A stretch of 64,000 nucleotides of DNA from Marinilabiliaceae bacterium JC017 (GTDB lineage Bacteria > Bacteroidota > Bacteroidia > Bacteroidales > Marinilabiliaceae). The translations under genes and the position numbers were made by a program. The stretch lies in NCBI GenBank assembly GCA_004296775.1, contig RHGE01000007.1, positions 1 through 64,000 of the forward strand, given 5' to 3'. Positions 55,152 to 64,000 of the stretch are shown one piece after another. Under the pieces are notes generated by a model. It was given only the letters and a program-made list of their open reading frames with translations, searched no databases and was not told the DNA's origin. The stretch's first letter is position 1. Every line of letters starts with the position of its first letter.

Positions 55152-56954
55152 ATGAAAAAAGGTTATCTTTTTATTATAGCTTGTACTTTGTTTTTCATAT
55201 GGTCATGTGCCAATCAAGGATTTCCTGAGGGGGGGCCAAAGGACGAAACACCTCCCAGATTAAAGAAATCTACCCCCGCTCCTAACGCCTTAAATTATCA
55301 AGACAAAGAAATTATTCTGGAATTCAACGAATTGATTCAATTGAAAGATGTGAGTCAAAAGTTTGTCATTTCACCACCACTTAATGAGCAACCAATTATA
55401 GATGGCAGAGGCAGCCAGGTAAGGGTCAACATCGACGAGGACCTACAACCTAACACAACCTATACGCTTGATTTTGCCGATGCTATTGTAGATAATAATG
55501 AAGGCAATGTGCTACCAAATTTCAGGTTTTCATTTTCCACCGGTGAGGTGGTGGATTCCCTGAGTGTTTCGGGACACCTATGGGAAGCAGAAGATTTATC
55601 ACCGGCCGATGGTGTATTTGTTTTTTTACATGAAAACTTATCAGACACAGCTTTTCAAACCCGCGTTCCTGTTCGCTTAGCAAAAACAAATGCACAAGGG
55701 TATTTTTCCATTCGTAATGTACGACCTGGCCGTTACCGGATTTATGCACTGGGTGACACCAATAACAATTTCAAATTTGATCAACCTGGCGAACGCATTG
55801 GCTGGTCTGATGTAATAATCGATCCATCCTATGAATACAGACAGGTTACAGATACTATTACGCCGGATTCCGTTTTAGTTTATGACCAATTATTCTACCT
55901 CCCTGACAGCTTACAGCTATTCTTATTCCAGGAAGATTACAAACAACAATACCTTTCAGCTGACGAACGCAAAGAAAAAGCTAAACTCTCATTTGTATTC
56001 AACCGCTCTCTCGAAGAAGATTTAAAAATATGGCTCACTGGCCACGAAAAAGAAGAAGCACCATTTATTATTGAACGGTCTTTTGCCAACGATTCGGTAA
56101 CGGCCTGGATAAATGACAGCACTCTCTATAACCAGGATTCCATATCGGTTACACTAGAATATCCGGTAAGAGATTCGCTTTTTAATCTTGTTTCCAGAAC
56201 AGATACTATCGCCATGTACTTCTTTGAAGTGAAAGAGAAGAAAAAGAAAAAAAGAAAGAAAAAAGGTGAAGAAGAAGAGATTCCACATATTAACATTAAA
56301 GGATTGCCAAGATCACTGGATCCCTATAAAGCATTGACGTTTTCCTTACCGGCGCCCGCTACTCTATTTGATGAGTCAGCCATACTGCTAACTCAAAAAA
56401 TAGATACGTTATTTACGCCTGTGGAATTTGAATTCTGGCAAGACAGCATGAATATTCGTAATTATTATATCATGCACAATTGGGAACCAGGTGCGACTTA
56501 TGAGGTGGCCATAGACTCTGCTGCCATCCGGGACATCTACGACCTGGTAAACAAACCGGTAAAAAATTCATTTTCCATCAAAGAACTGGAAAGCTACGGC
56601 ATTTTATATCTTCAAATAAATAATCCCCAGAAAACCTGGTTAGTACAAGTGTTAGATACCAAAGAACAAATTATTCAGGAAAGCTACCTCCCATCGAATG
56701 GCAAAATTGCTTTTCAATATCTAAAGCCAGGTGACTACATGCTTAAAATCGTAGACGACATCAATGAAAACGGGAGATGGGACGCGGGTTCATATGGCAT
56801 TAAAGTACAACCTGAAAAGGTGATGTATTATCCTGATAAAATAACAATCAGAGCCAATTGGGACTATTTACAAGAGTGGGATCCTACCACTTTTGATATT
56901 TACGATTTCTCACAGCGGCATCGCAAACCATCTTCATCGAAACAAAAAAAATAA
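55152..56954 (+). CDS. Ig-like (Big_5-type) domain lipoprotein
   Basis: I start at ATG 55152 (600 aa), giving a lipoprotein signal peptide MKKGYLFIIACTLFFIWSC with Cys19. Directly after comes GFPEGGPKDETPPRL, a stretch seen at the start of many Bacteroidota Ig-like lipoproteins. An Ig-like domain follows (EIILEFNELIQLKDVSQ, TYTLDFADAIVDNNEGN), then a carboxypeptidase-regulatory-like segment (ARTNAQ/KTNAQGYFSIRNVRPG, YRIYALGDTNNNFKFD). A Lys-rich linker sits near 370-385, and a similar unit closes the protein (QYLKPGDYMLKIVDDINENG). It is probably an outer-membrane surface or periplasmic lipoprotein. It is 13 nt before the next gene. Confidence 0.82.
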   Translation: MKKGYLFIIACTLFFIWSCANQGFPEGGPKDETPPRLKKSTPAPNALNYQDKEIILEFNELIQLKDVSQKFVISPPLNEQPIIDGRGSQVRVNIDEDLQPNTTYTLDFADAIVDNNEGNVLPNFRFSFSTGEVVDSLSVSGHLWEAEDLSPADGVFVFLHENLSDTAFQTRVPVRLAKTNAQGYFSIRNVRPGRYRIYALGDTNNNFKFDQPGERIGWSDVIIDPSYEYRQVTDTITPDSVLVYDQLFYLPDSLQLFLFQEDYKQQYLSADERKEKAKLSFVFNRSLEEDLKIWLTGHEKEEAPFIIERSFANDSVTAWINDSTLYNQDSISVTLEYPVRDSLFNLVSRTDTIAMYFFEVKEKKKKKRKKKGEEEEIPHINIKGLPRSLDPYKALTFSLPAPATLFDESAILLTQKIDTLFTPVEFEFWQDSMNIRNYYIMHNWEPGATYEVAIDSAAIRDIYDLVNKPVKNSFSIKELESYGILYLQINNPQKTWLVQVLDTKEQIIQESYLPSNGKIAFQYLKPGDYMLKIVDDINENGRWDAGSYGIKVQPEKVMYYPDKITIRANWDYLQEWDPTTFDIYDFSQRHRKPSSSKQKK

Positions 56955-56967
56955 AAACGGTAAAAAC

Positions 56968-57279
56968 ATGTCAGTACTATTAAATTTTGCCATTTTCCCC
57001 ACCGATAAGGGATCAAGCGTTAGCGCTTACGTAAGCCAGGTAATTAAACACATTGAAGAAAGTGGTGTTAATTACAAACTCAATTCGATGGGCACTACCA
57101 TTGAAACCACTACAATGGCTGAAGCTCTAAAAATAGTGCAGGAATCATATGACATTTTAGATGCCTTATCGGATCGCATTTATTGCACGATCACCATTGA
57201 TGCTCAAAAAGGAAAGGCCAGTCGTATGACCGGAAAAATTGCATCGATCGAACAGAAAATCGGTGAGGTGAAAAAATAA
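56968..57279 (+). CDS. MTH1187/YqgV family thiamine-binding-type protein
   Basis: I start at ATG 56968 (103 aa), the conserved start MSVLLNFAIFPTDKGSSVSA. The family (formerly DUF77) has a ferredoxin-like fold and includes thiamine-binding members. Typical parts are VSQVIKHIEESGVNYKLNSM, GTTIETTTMAEALKIV and the end TITIDAQKGKASRMTGKI. It lies 13 nt after the Ig-like lipoprotein gene and 40 nt before the DUF3108 gene, one probable operon. thiL is far away at 5.1 kb. Confidence 0.9.
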   Translation: MSVLLNFAIFPTDKGSSVSAYVSQVIKHIEESGVNYKLNSMGTTIETTTMAEALKIVQESYDILDALSDRIYCTITIDAQKGKASRMTGKIASIEQKIGEVKK

Positions 57280-57319
57280 GGTATGATAATTGATTAGAGA
57301 ATCCGCATAATTTAGTTTT

Positions 57320-58147
57320 ATGAAATCACCTATTAATACCTTAATCATATCAATTCTATTATCCGGATTCTCCATCATATCGCTCTTCGGACAATGCAAC
57401 GATTCCAATTTCAGTTTTCAACCCGGTGAGAAGGTTTCCTATCATGCCTACTACAACTGGCATTTCATCTGGGTCAATGCGGGAAATGTGACATTTTCAG
57501 TTGATCAGACCCGGTATAATCAAAAACCAGCCTACCAAATGACGGCCTATGGTAATACCTATAAATCGTATGACCTGTTTTTTAAAGTACGCGATAGTTT
57601 CAAGGTTGTTGTAGACACCCTCCACCTGGAGCCCTTCGAATTCAACCGGATTACCAACGAAGGTAGTTATACGGCTCACCATCATTATAAATTTGATCAA
57701 CAAACCCGAAGCATACAGACAGCCATAAAAAAAGAAGAAGCGCCCTATTCCTATAACACCATTCCATGGGAAGATTGCTCTTTTGACCTGTTAACAATGA
57801 TATATAAAGCACGAAATATTGACTTTGATGAGTATGCATCCGGAGACAAAATTCCTATCAACATGATAGTGGATGGTAAGGCATACGATCTTTTCATTCG
57901 TTTCATGGGACGGGAAACCATTAAAAACAGAGATGGTCGCAAATTTAAGTGTCTAAAGTTCTCTCCCCTCCTGGTAGAAGGCACTATTTTCAAAAGTGGG
58001 GAAGGCATGACGGTATGGGTCACAGATGATAAAGCCAGAATTCCCATTGTTGTAGAGGCAAAAATTTTGATCGGATCGGTAAAAGCTGTCTTCGTCAATG
58101 CCGAAGGACTTAGAAATCCGATTGAAGCAGAAATATTGGATGAATAA
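57320..58147 (+). CDS. DUF3108 domain secreted protein
   Basis: The 275-aa protein has a signal peptide (MKSPINTLIISILLSGFSII, cleavage near LFGQC) and a DUF3108 domain. Typical parts are FQPGEKVSYHAYYNWHFIWV near 34-53, AGNVTFSVD, YKSYDLFFKVRDSF, then DLLTMIYKAR and KGEGMTVWVTDD-like SGEGMTVWVTDDKARIP. The function of the family is unknown; members are thought to be periplasmic. It is last in the plus-strand group from 55152; no clear terminator is seen. Confidence 0.85.
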   Translation: MKSPINTLIISILLSGFSIISLFGQCNDSNFSFQPGEKVSYHAYYNWHFIWVNAGNVTFSVDQTRYNQKPAYQMTAYGNTYKSYDLFFKVRDSFKVVVDTLHLEPFEFNRITNEGSYTAHHHYKFDQQTRSIQTAIKKEEAPYSYNTIPWEDCSFDLLTMIYKARNIDFDEYASGDKIPINMIVDGKAYDLFIRFMGRETIKNRDGRKFKCLKFSPLLVEGTIFKSGEGMTVWVTDDKARIPIVVEAKILIGSVKAVFVNAEGLRNPIEAEILDE

Positions 58148-58223
58148 AAAATTGTATTTAATGTGTGGATAAATCACACCACACATTGTTGATATTTACA
58201 CCGCACTTCTTCGTTAATAACCA

Positions 58224-59027
58224 TTAAACTTTACTAACCATCTCGGATAAAGCACCATTATATACGGAAGTAACGGTATGAAATTGCCTTTTCAAATCAT
58301 CAGGCGCATTCTCCACAACAAAGGCATGGCTGAAAGCAGTTAGCATATCCAGATCATTATAATCATTCCCCAAGACTGCTACCTCATCATACGATACACG
58401 TTCAAGATTACATACTTTTTCAACACCAATGGCTTTAGAGACTTCTTTATTGAAGAACTCCATCCAAATACTTTCTCCATCAATCGGAGAGGTGACACGT
58501 ACGACCTTAACATCGTTCACTACAGAAGCAATCTCATGATAGGTATTTACATCAGGAAGAAAAGCTAAAGCCTGTGTATAATCTCTTTCCGGCAATCCAT
58601 CAGAAAGCGGAAATGCATAATTTTCATGCAAAGCCAGGTACCTCAAAAAATCAGGATGTTTTTGAATATTCATAGAATAATAGAAACAATGATTTTCAGG
58701 AATAGCCCAATGGAGGGTAAATTCCACACCGGCTTTTTTCAATTCAGCAGCAATTATAGCAGTATTTTGCAATCCCAAATGCACCGTTTCCAATAATTTC
58801 TTATTCTTCCAGTCATAAAGCCCGGCACCCGAAGAAAACACCAGGTAATCAATTGGAAAATCAACTGGCAACACAGACAAACAAGAATATAATGTCCGAC
58901 CCGTGGCCACAACTCTCACTACTCCTTCATTCCCCAGAGCCTGCAATGCCTCCAGGTCGCGATGGTGAAAATCCTGTTCCCTGGAAAAGATTGTACCGTC
59001 AAGGTCGGTTGCTATTAATCGCTTCAT
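58224..59027 (-). CDS. Cof-type HAD-superfamily phosphatase
   Basis: The 267-aa protein is a HAD-IIB hydrolase: motif I ATDLDGTIF with nucleophile Asp8 and Asp10, motif II near VVATGRT (Thr42), a Cof-type cap in the middle and motif III/IV AVLGNDYNDLDML with the metal-binding Asp residues. It would dephosphorylate a small sugar or cofactor phosphate; the substrate is unknown. It starts 12 nt after the metA stop codon, so it is co-transcribed with tetR-metA. Confidence 0.9.
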   Translation of the reverse strand: MKRLIATDLDGTIFSREQDFHHRDLEALQALGNEGVVRVVATGRTLYSCLSVLPVDFPIDYLVFSSGAGLYDWKNKKLLETVHLGLQNTAIIAAELKKAGVEFTLHWAIPENHCFYYSMNIQKHPDFLRYLALHENYAFPLSDGLPERDYTQALAFLPDVNTYHEIASVVNDVKVVRVTSPIDGESIWMEFFNKEVSKAIGVEKVCNLERVSYDEVAVLGNDYNDLDMLTAFSHAFVVENAPDDLKRQFHTVTSVYNGALSEMVSKV

Positions 59028-59039
59028 TTTATTTGATTA

Positions 59040-59951
59040 TTAATTCTCCAAGACAAATGGCGTTTGCTGATATACGTAATAATTTAACCAATTACTGTAT
59101 AAAAGGTTTGCATGACTTCTCCAAACCGACACTGGTTTTCTGGAAGGATCATTATCCGGAAAGTAGTTGAATGGTACTTTAATTGACAAACCTTTATTCA
59201 CATCTCTGTCATACTCCTCTTTGAGGGTTAACGAATCATATTCGCTATGACCGGTCACAAATATTTGCCGACGATCAGCCGACATAACAATATAAGCACC
59301 TGCCATAGAAGAATCTGATAACAACATCAGGTTACCTATCTTCTCAATATCCTCTGTTCGCACTTCAGTGTACCGAGAGTGAGGAGCATAAAAAATATCA
59401 TCAAAACCTCTCATCAAGGGTTCCTGCCGATTTTTGACAACATGTGGAAAAATCCCAAAAAGCTTTTCTTTCAACTCATACTTGGGTAGCCCATAATGAT
59501 GATATAATCCTGCTTGCGCCCCCCAACAAATATGAAAAGTATTAGTCACCTGTTGATAACTCCAATCCATAATCTCACATAACTCTTCCCAGTAAGTGAC
59601 TTGTTCAAAATCGAGCTTTTCAACAGGTGCACCCGTAATTATCATCCCATCATATTTCTTTTCCTTCACCTCATCAAAAGTTTTATAAAAACTAACAAGG
59701 TGTTCACGGGGAGTATTCCTGGGAATATGAGATCTGGTCATTAAAAACTCCACTTCCACTTGTAAAGGAGAATTGGACAAAACCCGCAACAGATGTGTCT
59801 CTGTAGCAATTTTTAATGGCATCAGATTCAATACCAAAATTTTCAACGGCCTTATATCCTGGATCAAAGCCCTGCTTTCGTCCATCACAAATACATGTTC
59901 CCCTTCCAATACCTGACGAGCAGGTAAAGTATCAGGAATCTTTATCGGCAT
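59040..59951 (-). CDS. metA: MetA homoserine O-acyltransferase, predicted acetyl-specific
   Basis: MetA activates homoserine for methionine synthesis. The 303-aa protein is a class I glutamine amidotransferase-like acyltransferase with catalytic Cys142 (HICWGAQAG), His235 and Glu237 (GHSEYDS), numbering equal to the family standard. Residue 111, which sets the acyl donor, is Glu ([10 protein letters not shown]); in characterised proteins Glu111 goes with acetyl-CoA and Gly111 with succinyl-CoA. I therefore predict homoserine O-acetyltransferase activity despite the usual succinyltransferase label. It lies 40 nt after the TetR gene and 12 nt before the HAD gene. Confidence 0.94.
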   Translation of the reverse strand: MPIKIPDTLPARQVLEGEHVFVMDESRALIQDIRPLKILVLNLMPLKIATETHLLRVLSNSPLQVEVEFLMTRSHIPRNTPREHLVSFYKTFDEVKEKKYDGMIITGAPVEKLDFEQVTYWEELCEIMDWSYQQVTNTFHICWGAQAGLYHHYGLPKYELKEKLFGIFPHVVKNRQEPLMRGFDDIFYAPHSRYTEVRTEDIEKIGNLMLLSDSSMAGAYIVMSADRRQIFVTGHSEYDSLTLKEEYDRDVNKGLSIKVPFNYFPDNDPSRKPVSVWRSHANLLYSNWLNYYVYQQTPFVLEN

Positions 59952-59991
59952 AAAATGAGACTATTTAAATTAATGAGAATAAGAGGAAATT

Positions 59992-60597
59992 CTAACGCTT
60001 AATCAAACCATAAAACAGGATGTTGAGAACGTTCTCAATTTGAATCTTAAAATCTTCGAATTTATCCAATGACTTAAAAAGTGGCACCTCTAATCCCTTA
60101 AGAGAAATAGCAATAGCAACAGAAGCCAATTGTGTATCTTTCACTGTAAAAGAATTATCCCGCACACCTTCTTCAAGAATACTTTTCAACATTTCCGCTT
60201 CTTCCTTCTCTCCCTTTCCTTTAATATCTACCATAAGGTCATAATCCCCAAACATGTCATCTCTCAAGGCTTTGTAATAATTGTCAAGTTTACGAATGGT
60301 TTCCATCCTGACGATGACATAATTCATCAGCTTTTCCTGAGGAGATATGTCAGATTTTAAAACTTCATGCAAGCGGGAAAACAGGATATCTTCCTCCATT
60401 TTTATAACGGCCTGGAATATCTCTTCTTTATTCTTAAAATAATAATACAACGAGCTTTTACCTTTCCTTAAGGCATGGGCTATATCTTCCATAGTGGTTT
60501 TTTTATAGCCAAATTTCGCAAACAGTTCGCGGGCTGCTTCCAAAATGGAAGATCTCATAGTATCGTTGCTTGAAATTCCTGTTGTTTCCAGACTCAT
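59992..60597 (-). CDS. TetR/AcrR family transcriptional regulator
   Basis: The 201-aa protein has the TetR N-terminal HTH (ILEAARELFAKFGYKKTTME, then DIAHALRKGKSSLYYYFKNKEEIF at about 18-61) and a helical ligand domain. The HTH is complete. Its position 40 nt before metA hints that it might respond to a metabolite linked with methionine or with the HAD substrate, but the TetR core gives no ligand clue. It could equally act elsewhere. The leader region 60598-60756 is short and shows no clear palindrome. Confidence 0.9.
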   Translation of the reverse strand: MSLETTGISSNDTMRSSILEAARELFAKFGYKKTTMEDIAHALRKGKSSLYYYFKNKEEIFQAVIKMEEDILFSRLHEVLKSDISPQEKLMNYVIVRMETIRKLDNYYKALRDDMFGDYDLMVDIKGKGEKEEAEMLKSILEEGVRDNSFTVKDTQLASVAIAISLKGLEVPLFKSLDKFEDFKIQIENVLNILFYGLIKR

Positions 60598-60756
60598 CTT
60601 TAAAATGCGTTTAGTTTAAGTTCCAATTTCCCGGTAAAATTATAAATAGTTTTTCTTAAAAAAAACTTAAGATCACATTACCCACTTACAACCACTAAGT
60701 TACAAATAACAATCAAGCTCCATTGAGCAATTATTGATCTTCATCACTGGTGAATA

Positions 60757-62928
60757 TTATTTCTCACTCCCTGGAATGAAGGCATCTGCCAAACTAAAAT
60801 CCAGTTGCTTTTTCTCAAGATTCGCTTTGGCAATTACTACTTTAAGTGGATCACCCAATTGATATTTCTTGTTGTACTTACGTCCGATCAAACAATAATT
60901 ATCTTCATCGAACCGATAAAAATCATCATCCAAATCCCGAATAGGAATCATTCCCTCACACTTATTTTCATTCAACTCCACATACACTCCCCATTCGGTA
61001 ACACCGGAAATAACTCCATCAAAAATCTGGCCCACTTTATCTTTCATGAATTCCACCTGCTTATACTTTATGGAAGCACGTTCTGCATCGGCAGCCAATT
61101 GTTCCATATCAGAGCTATGCTCACACATCTGCTCATATTTTTCTTCATTCACTGATCGGCCACCATCCAGATAACGCTCCAACAACCTATGCACCATCAT
61201 GTCGGGATAACGACGAATGGGTGATGTAAAATGCGTGTAGTGTTTAAAAGCCAAACCATAATGCCCAATGTTATGAGTCGAATAAATGGCTTTGGCCATT
61301 GTGCGCACCGCCAGGGTCTCCACAATATTTTGCTCAGTTTTTCCTTCAACCTGGTTTAACAAACGGTTAAGAGCTATGCTTATGGATTCATCACCTTGTG
61401 TCCTGATTTCATATCCAAACTTGCGCACAAAAGCGGAAAATGTTTCAAACCTATCGGGATCGGGTTGATCATGAATCCGATAGATAAATGTCTTGACATG
61501 CCCCCTTTTTTGCTCACTAATCTCATTCTTACCTACTAATTCAGCCACCTTTTTATTAGCCAGCAACATGAACTCCTCAATGAGTTTATTGGCATCTTTG
61601 GATTCCTTAAAATAAACACTCAATGGTTTTCCAGTTTCATCAATCTCAAATTTGACTTCCACCCGTTCAAAACCAATGGCACCTTTCTTAAAGCGCTGGT
61701 CACGCAATTTCTTGGCCAGATCATCTAACGTTTTAATGGCTTCAGCATGATCGCCATTACCAGTATCCAAAATCTCCTGAGCCTCTTCGTAGGTAAATCG
61801 ACGATCGGATAAAATAACAGTACGGCCAACCCAGCTATTTAAAACCCGGGCTTCAGCATCTATTTCAAAAACAGCTGAAAAACACAACTTTTCTTCATTG
61901 GGTCGAAGCGAACAAATAAAATTACTCAAGCGTTCCGGCAACATAGGTACTACCCTATCGACCAGATATACTGAAGTAGCCCGGTTATAAGCCTCTTTTT
62001 CAATTATGGAATCAGGTTTCACGTAATGTGTCACATCAGCAATATGAACACCTACTTCCCAATTACCATTAGCCAGTTGGCGCAATGAAAGGGCATCATC
62101 AAAGTCTTTAGCATCTTTAGGGTCAATGGTAAAGGTCAATACATCTCTTAAATCACGCCGCTTTGCTACTTCCTCTTCGGTAATACCGGGCTGAATCTCT
62201 TCTGCGGCATTATCAACCTCTTCCGGATATCGGTAAGGCAAATTAAAATCAGCCAGGATGGCATGCATCTCAGTTTGGTTATCACCGGCATTTCCCAATA
62301 CATCAATAATTTCACCAATAGGATTCTTAGCCTTATCCGGCCAGTCCACAATTTTTGCAATAGCTTTCTGTCCGTTTAGTGCCCCATTGAGCGCCTTTTT
62401 AGGAATAAAAATATCATGGTGCATAACCCGGGAATCAACAACTAAAAAGGCAAAGTCACCGGATATTTCAACAACTCCGACAAAATTCTCTCTTTTTCGT
62501 TTAATGATCTCAATAACCTCCCCTTCGGGTTGGTGATGACGCCGGCGGGCATAATGATAGACTTTAACCTGATCCCCATTAAGAGCTTTATTCAAACAAG
62601 ACTGGGGCACAAAAATATCCTCGCCCCCGTCATCCGGTATGATATAAGCCGAACCTTTGCTAGTCATGTCAACAATACCGGTTACATAAGCCCCCCTGGC
62701 AAGAAGTTTATACTTGCCCGTAGCAACTTCGGTGAGGTATCCATTCTCAAACAACTCCTGCAGTACCACCTGAACCAGGTGCCGTCCGGTTTTCTTTTTA
62801 ACACCAATTATGCCTGAAACCTGCTTATAATTAAAACTTCTTTTGGGATTATCGGTGAAAAGGCCCTGAGTAAGCTTTTTGATTTCGGCCTTCTTAAATA
62901 TTTGACTTTTTGATTTCTTTTTTGCCAT
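60757..62928 (-). CDS. rnr: Ribonuclease R
   Basis: RNase R is a 3'-5' exoribonuclease that degrades structured RNA. The 723-aa protein has a helical N-terminal domain (1-75), two cold-shock domains (about 77-210) and the RNB catalytic domain with the Asp set in TIDPKDAKDFDDAL (Asp269, 275, 277, 278). It then has HYGLAFKHYTHFTSPIRRYPD (split across about 560-585) and a C-terminal S1 domain (IFDGVISGVTEWGVYVEL). The catalytic set is intact. It is a single gene, transcribed divergently from the MORN-repeat protein gene. Confidence 0.96.
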   Translation of the reverse strand: MAKKKSKSQIFKKAEIKKLTQGLFTDNPKRSFNYKQVSGIIGVKKKTGRHLVQVVLQELFENGYLTEVATGKYKLLARGAYVTGIVDMTSKGSAYIIPDDGGEDIFVPQSCLNKALNGDQVKVYHYARRRHHQPEGEVIEIIKRKRENFVGVVEISGDFAFLVVDSRVMHHDIFIPKKALNGALNGQKAIAKIVDWPDKAKNPIGEIIDVLGNAGDNQTEMHAILADFNLPYRYPEEVDNAAEEIQPGITEEEVAKRRDLRDVLTFTIDPKDAKDFDDALSLRQLANGNWEVGVHIADVTHYVKPDSIIEKEAYNRATSVYLVDRVVPMLPERLSNFICSLRPNEEKLCFSAVFEIDAEARVLNSWVGRTVILSDRRFTYEEAQEILDTGNGDHAEAIKTLDDLAKKLRDQRFKKGAIGFERVEVKFEIDETGKPLSVYFKESKDANKLIEEFMLLANKKVAELVGKNEISEQKRGHVKTFIYRIHDQPDPDRFETFSAFVRKFGYEIRTQGDESISIALNRLLNQVEGKTEQNIVETLAVRTMAKAIYSTHNIGHYGLAFKHYTHFTSPIRRYPDMMVHRLLERYLDGGRSVNEEKYEQMCEHSSDMEQLAADAERASIKYKQVEFMKDKVGQIFDGVISGVTEWGVYVELNENKCEGMIPIRDLDDDFYRFDEDNYCLIGRKYNKKYQLGDPLKVVIAKANLEKKQLDFSLADAFIPGSEK

Positions 62929-63114
62929 TCTATATACTCTTTATAACGATTGGACTATCGTCCCTGTGCAAAGTAATAAATAAACTCTGCGAATATCCTT
63001 AAAAGGAAAAAAATTAGACAAGTACCATTGCGGAAAGCTCCCGTTGGTTTTAAATTAGGTAAACAATTATCAATAACGCTTTGTTTTTTCTATCTTCATC
63101 ACCCATACTTTAAG

Positions 63115-63936
63115 ATGATGCCTGAAAAGAATTTGATCCAATATTTTTTAACTATTACATTAATACTGTCCTCCTCATCTATAATGGCTCAGAGCTATTG
63201 TCTGTTTCAGGGAGACACAATCAATCGCATTGACCAACAAGGAAACAAACAAGGACTTTGGATTCTATTTTCTGATAAAGACAGTATCATTGTAGAAAAA
63301 GGTCACTACAAAGATGGTAAGAAAAATGGTATTTGGACCGCTTTATTTGCTAACGGCAAAACAAAACACCAGATTACCTTCGCTAAAGGGCAAGCCATAG
63401 GAGCTGCCAAATTCTATTACGAAACCGGCTATATAAAGGAAACCGGCTTATGGAACAAAAATCATTGGGAAGGCAGCTATCAATACTATTTCCCAAACGG
63501 ACAACTAGCATACGATTGGTTCTATAATCCATCAGGGAAACGCACCGGACCACAAAAGTATTTCCACGAAAACGGACAACTCAAGTTTAAAGGTGAATGG
63601 ATCAAAGGACAAGCCATAGGCACCGTGGAAATGTTCAACAAAAAAGGACAATTAATTGCCAAACGAAATTATCAGGAAGGGAAATGCGCCAACGTAGAAA
63701 CGATAGCCAGCATCAATTCTTCACTTCCTGAACCCGATTTAAAGTCGCCATCCATATTTACAGGCACAGGTAACCATACAGTTTACAATCTGAATGGAAC
63801 CATTGAAAAAAAAGGTTATTTCGAAAAGGGAAACCTAAAAAACGGAGAACTCTTCATCTACAATGACGAAGGAAAATTAATTCTCAAACACATCTACAAA
63901 AATGGGCAATTGACAAAAAGCATTAAACCTGAATAG
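63115..63936 (+). CDS. MORN/YwqK-type repeat secreted protein
   Basis: I start at ATG 63115 (273 aa; ATG 63118 is equally possible), which gives a signal peptide ending in SSSIMAQ. The mature part has at least six MORN/YwqK-like repeats of about 20-24 residues with the core YxxGKxxGxWxxxxxNG, for example HYKDGKKNGIWTALFANGK, SYQYYFPNGQLAYDWFY and FHENGQLKFKGEWIKGQ. Such proteins are often labelled YwqK-family antitoxins, but with a signal peptide a role as a toxin-antitoxin part is unlikely. The likely location is periplasm or surface; the function is unknown. No gene is visible in the last 64 bases of the window. Confidence 0.8.
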   Translation: MMPEKNLIQYFLTITLILSSSSIMAQSYCLFQGDTINRIDQQGNKQGLWILFSDKDSIIVEKGHYKDGKKNGIWTALFANGKTKHQITFAKGQAIGAAKFYYETGYIKETGLWNKNHWEGSYQYYFPNGQLAYDWFYNPSGKRTGPQKYFHENGQLKFKGEWIKGQAIGTVEMFNKKGQLIAKRNYQEGKCANVETIASINSSLPEPDLKSPSIFTGTGNHTVYNLNGTIEKKGYFEKGNLKNGELFIYNDEGKLILKHIYKNGQLTKSIKPE

Positions 63937-64000
63937 CTTTTTCCCCCTCCTCCCTTCGATGGTTCAACCAATAATTTGTAATTTAGCCGCTTGTAAATAA

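Noticed and set aside
59952-60756. SAM riboswitch controlling metA
   Set aside because: The tetR-metA gap is 40 nt and the tetR leader is short; neither shows a SAM aptamer pattern.

Overview
This 64-kb window is chromosomal DNA from a member of the Bacteroidota, probably a Bacteroidia of Marinilabiliales type (the order is an inference). The phylum call rests on parts of the type IX secretion (T9SS)/gliding machinery (SprA, PorX, SprE/PorW, GldH), a fused LpxC-FabZ, and promoters of the phylum-specific form TTTG-N19-21-TAnnTTTG. Intrinsic terminators are also clear in many places. Most of the window is conserved core genome. No complete mobile element, prophage, CRISPR array or defence island was found.

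Layout. 1-5.1 kb is an accessory, repeat-rich stretch: three copies of an interspersed repeat (two preceded by paired hairpins), an 85-bp tandem array, two unknown proteins, a TPR protein and a transposase remnant. 5.1-15.2 kb (+) holds thiL, ruvA, the giant sprA (TTG start) and gcvH. 15.7-20.5 kb (-) is rimP-nusA-infB. 21.8-25.1 kb (+) is the lipid A operon lpxD-lpxC/fabZ-lpxA. 25.1-34.3 kb (-) is a long same-strand cluster read as M23 peptidase, dxr, rseP, tatA, mltD-like, DUF4837 lipoprotein, a small unknown gene, pepA, pdxA. 34.5-35.3 kb carries three tandem initiator tRNA genes, each with its own promoter and terminator. 35.7-42.5 kb (-) is sprE-porX-tsaE-ald-like. 42.7-44.0 kb is an orphan sigma-54 response regulator, followed at once by a 21/105-bp array. 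45-50.3 kb (-) has holB-ricT-gldH-trmB and mrp-nfu. 50.5-53 kb (+) has a radical SAM protein, a glycosyltransferase and an unknown protein. 53.1-55.1 kb is a coiled-coil membrane protein gene (-) and another repeat-rich gap. 55.2-58.1 kb (+) has an Ig-like lipoprotein, a thiamine-binding-type protein and a DUF3108 protein. 58.2-62.9 kb (-) has tetR-metA-HAD and rnr. The window ends with a MORN/YwqK-type repeat protein (+).

How the genes work together. SprA is the outer-membrane T9SS channel, SprE/PorW is a T9SS lipoprotein, PorX is the T9SS response regulator with a PglZ effector, and GldH is a gliding/T9SS lipoprotein. The other themes are envelope biogenesis (lipid A, RseP, Tat, lytic transglycosylase, M23), translation (IF-2, NusA, RimP, initiator tRNA, TrmB, TsaE) and cofactor metabolism (thiamine, PLP, isoprenoids, Fe-S, lipoyl).

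The least explained content is non-coding: three tandem arrays with units of 85, 105 and 82 bp (the 105-bp unit is exactly 5 x 21 bp and the 82-bp unit about 4 x 20.5 bp), a paired-hairpin repeat family, and a MITE-like family of about 120 bp in three copies. All calls come from reading the sequence; no database search was run.
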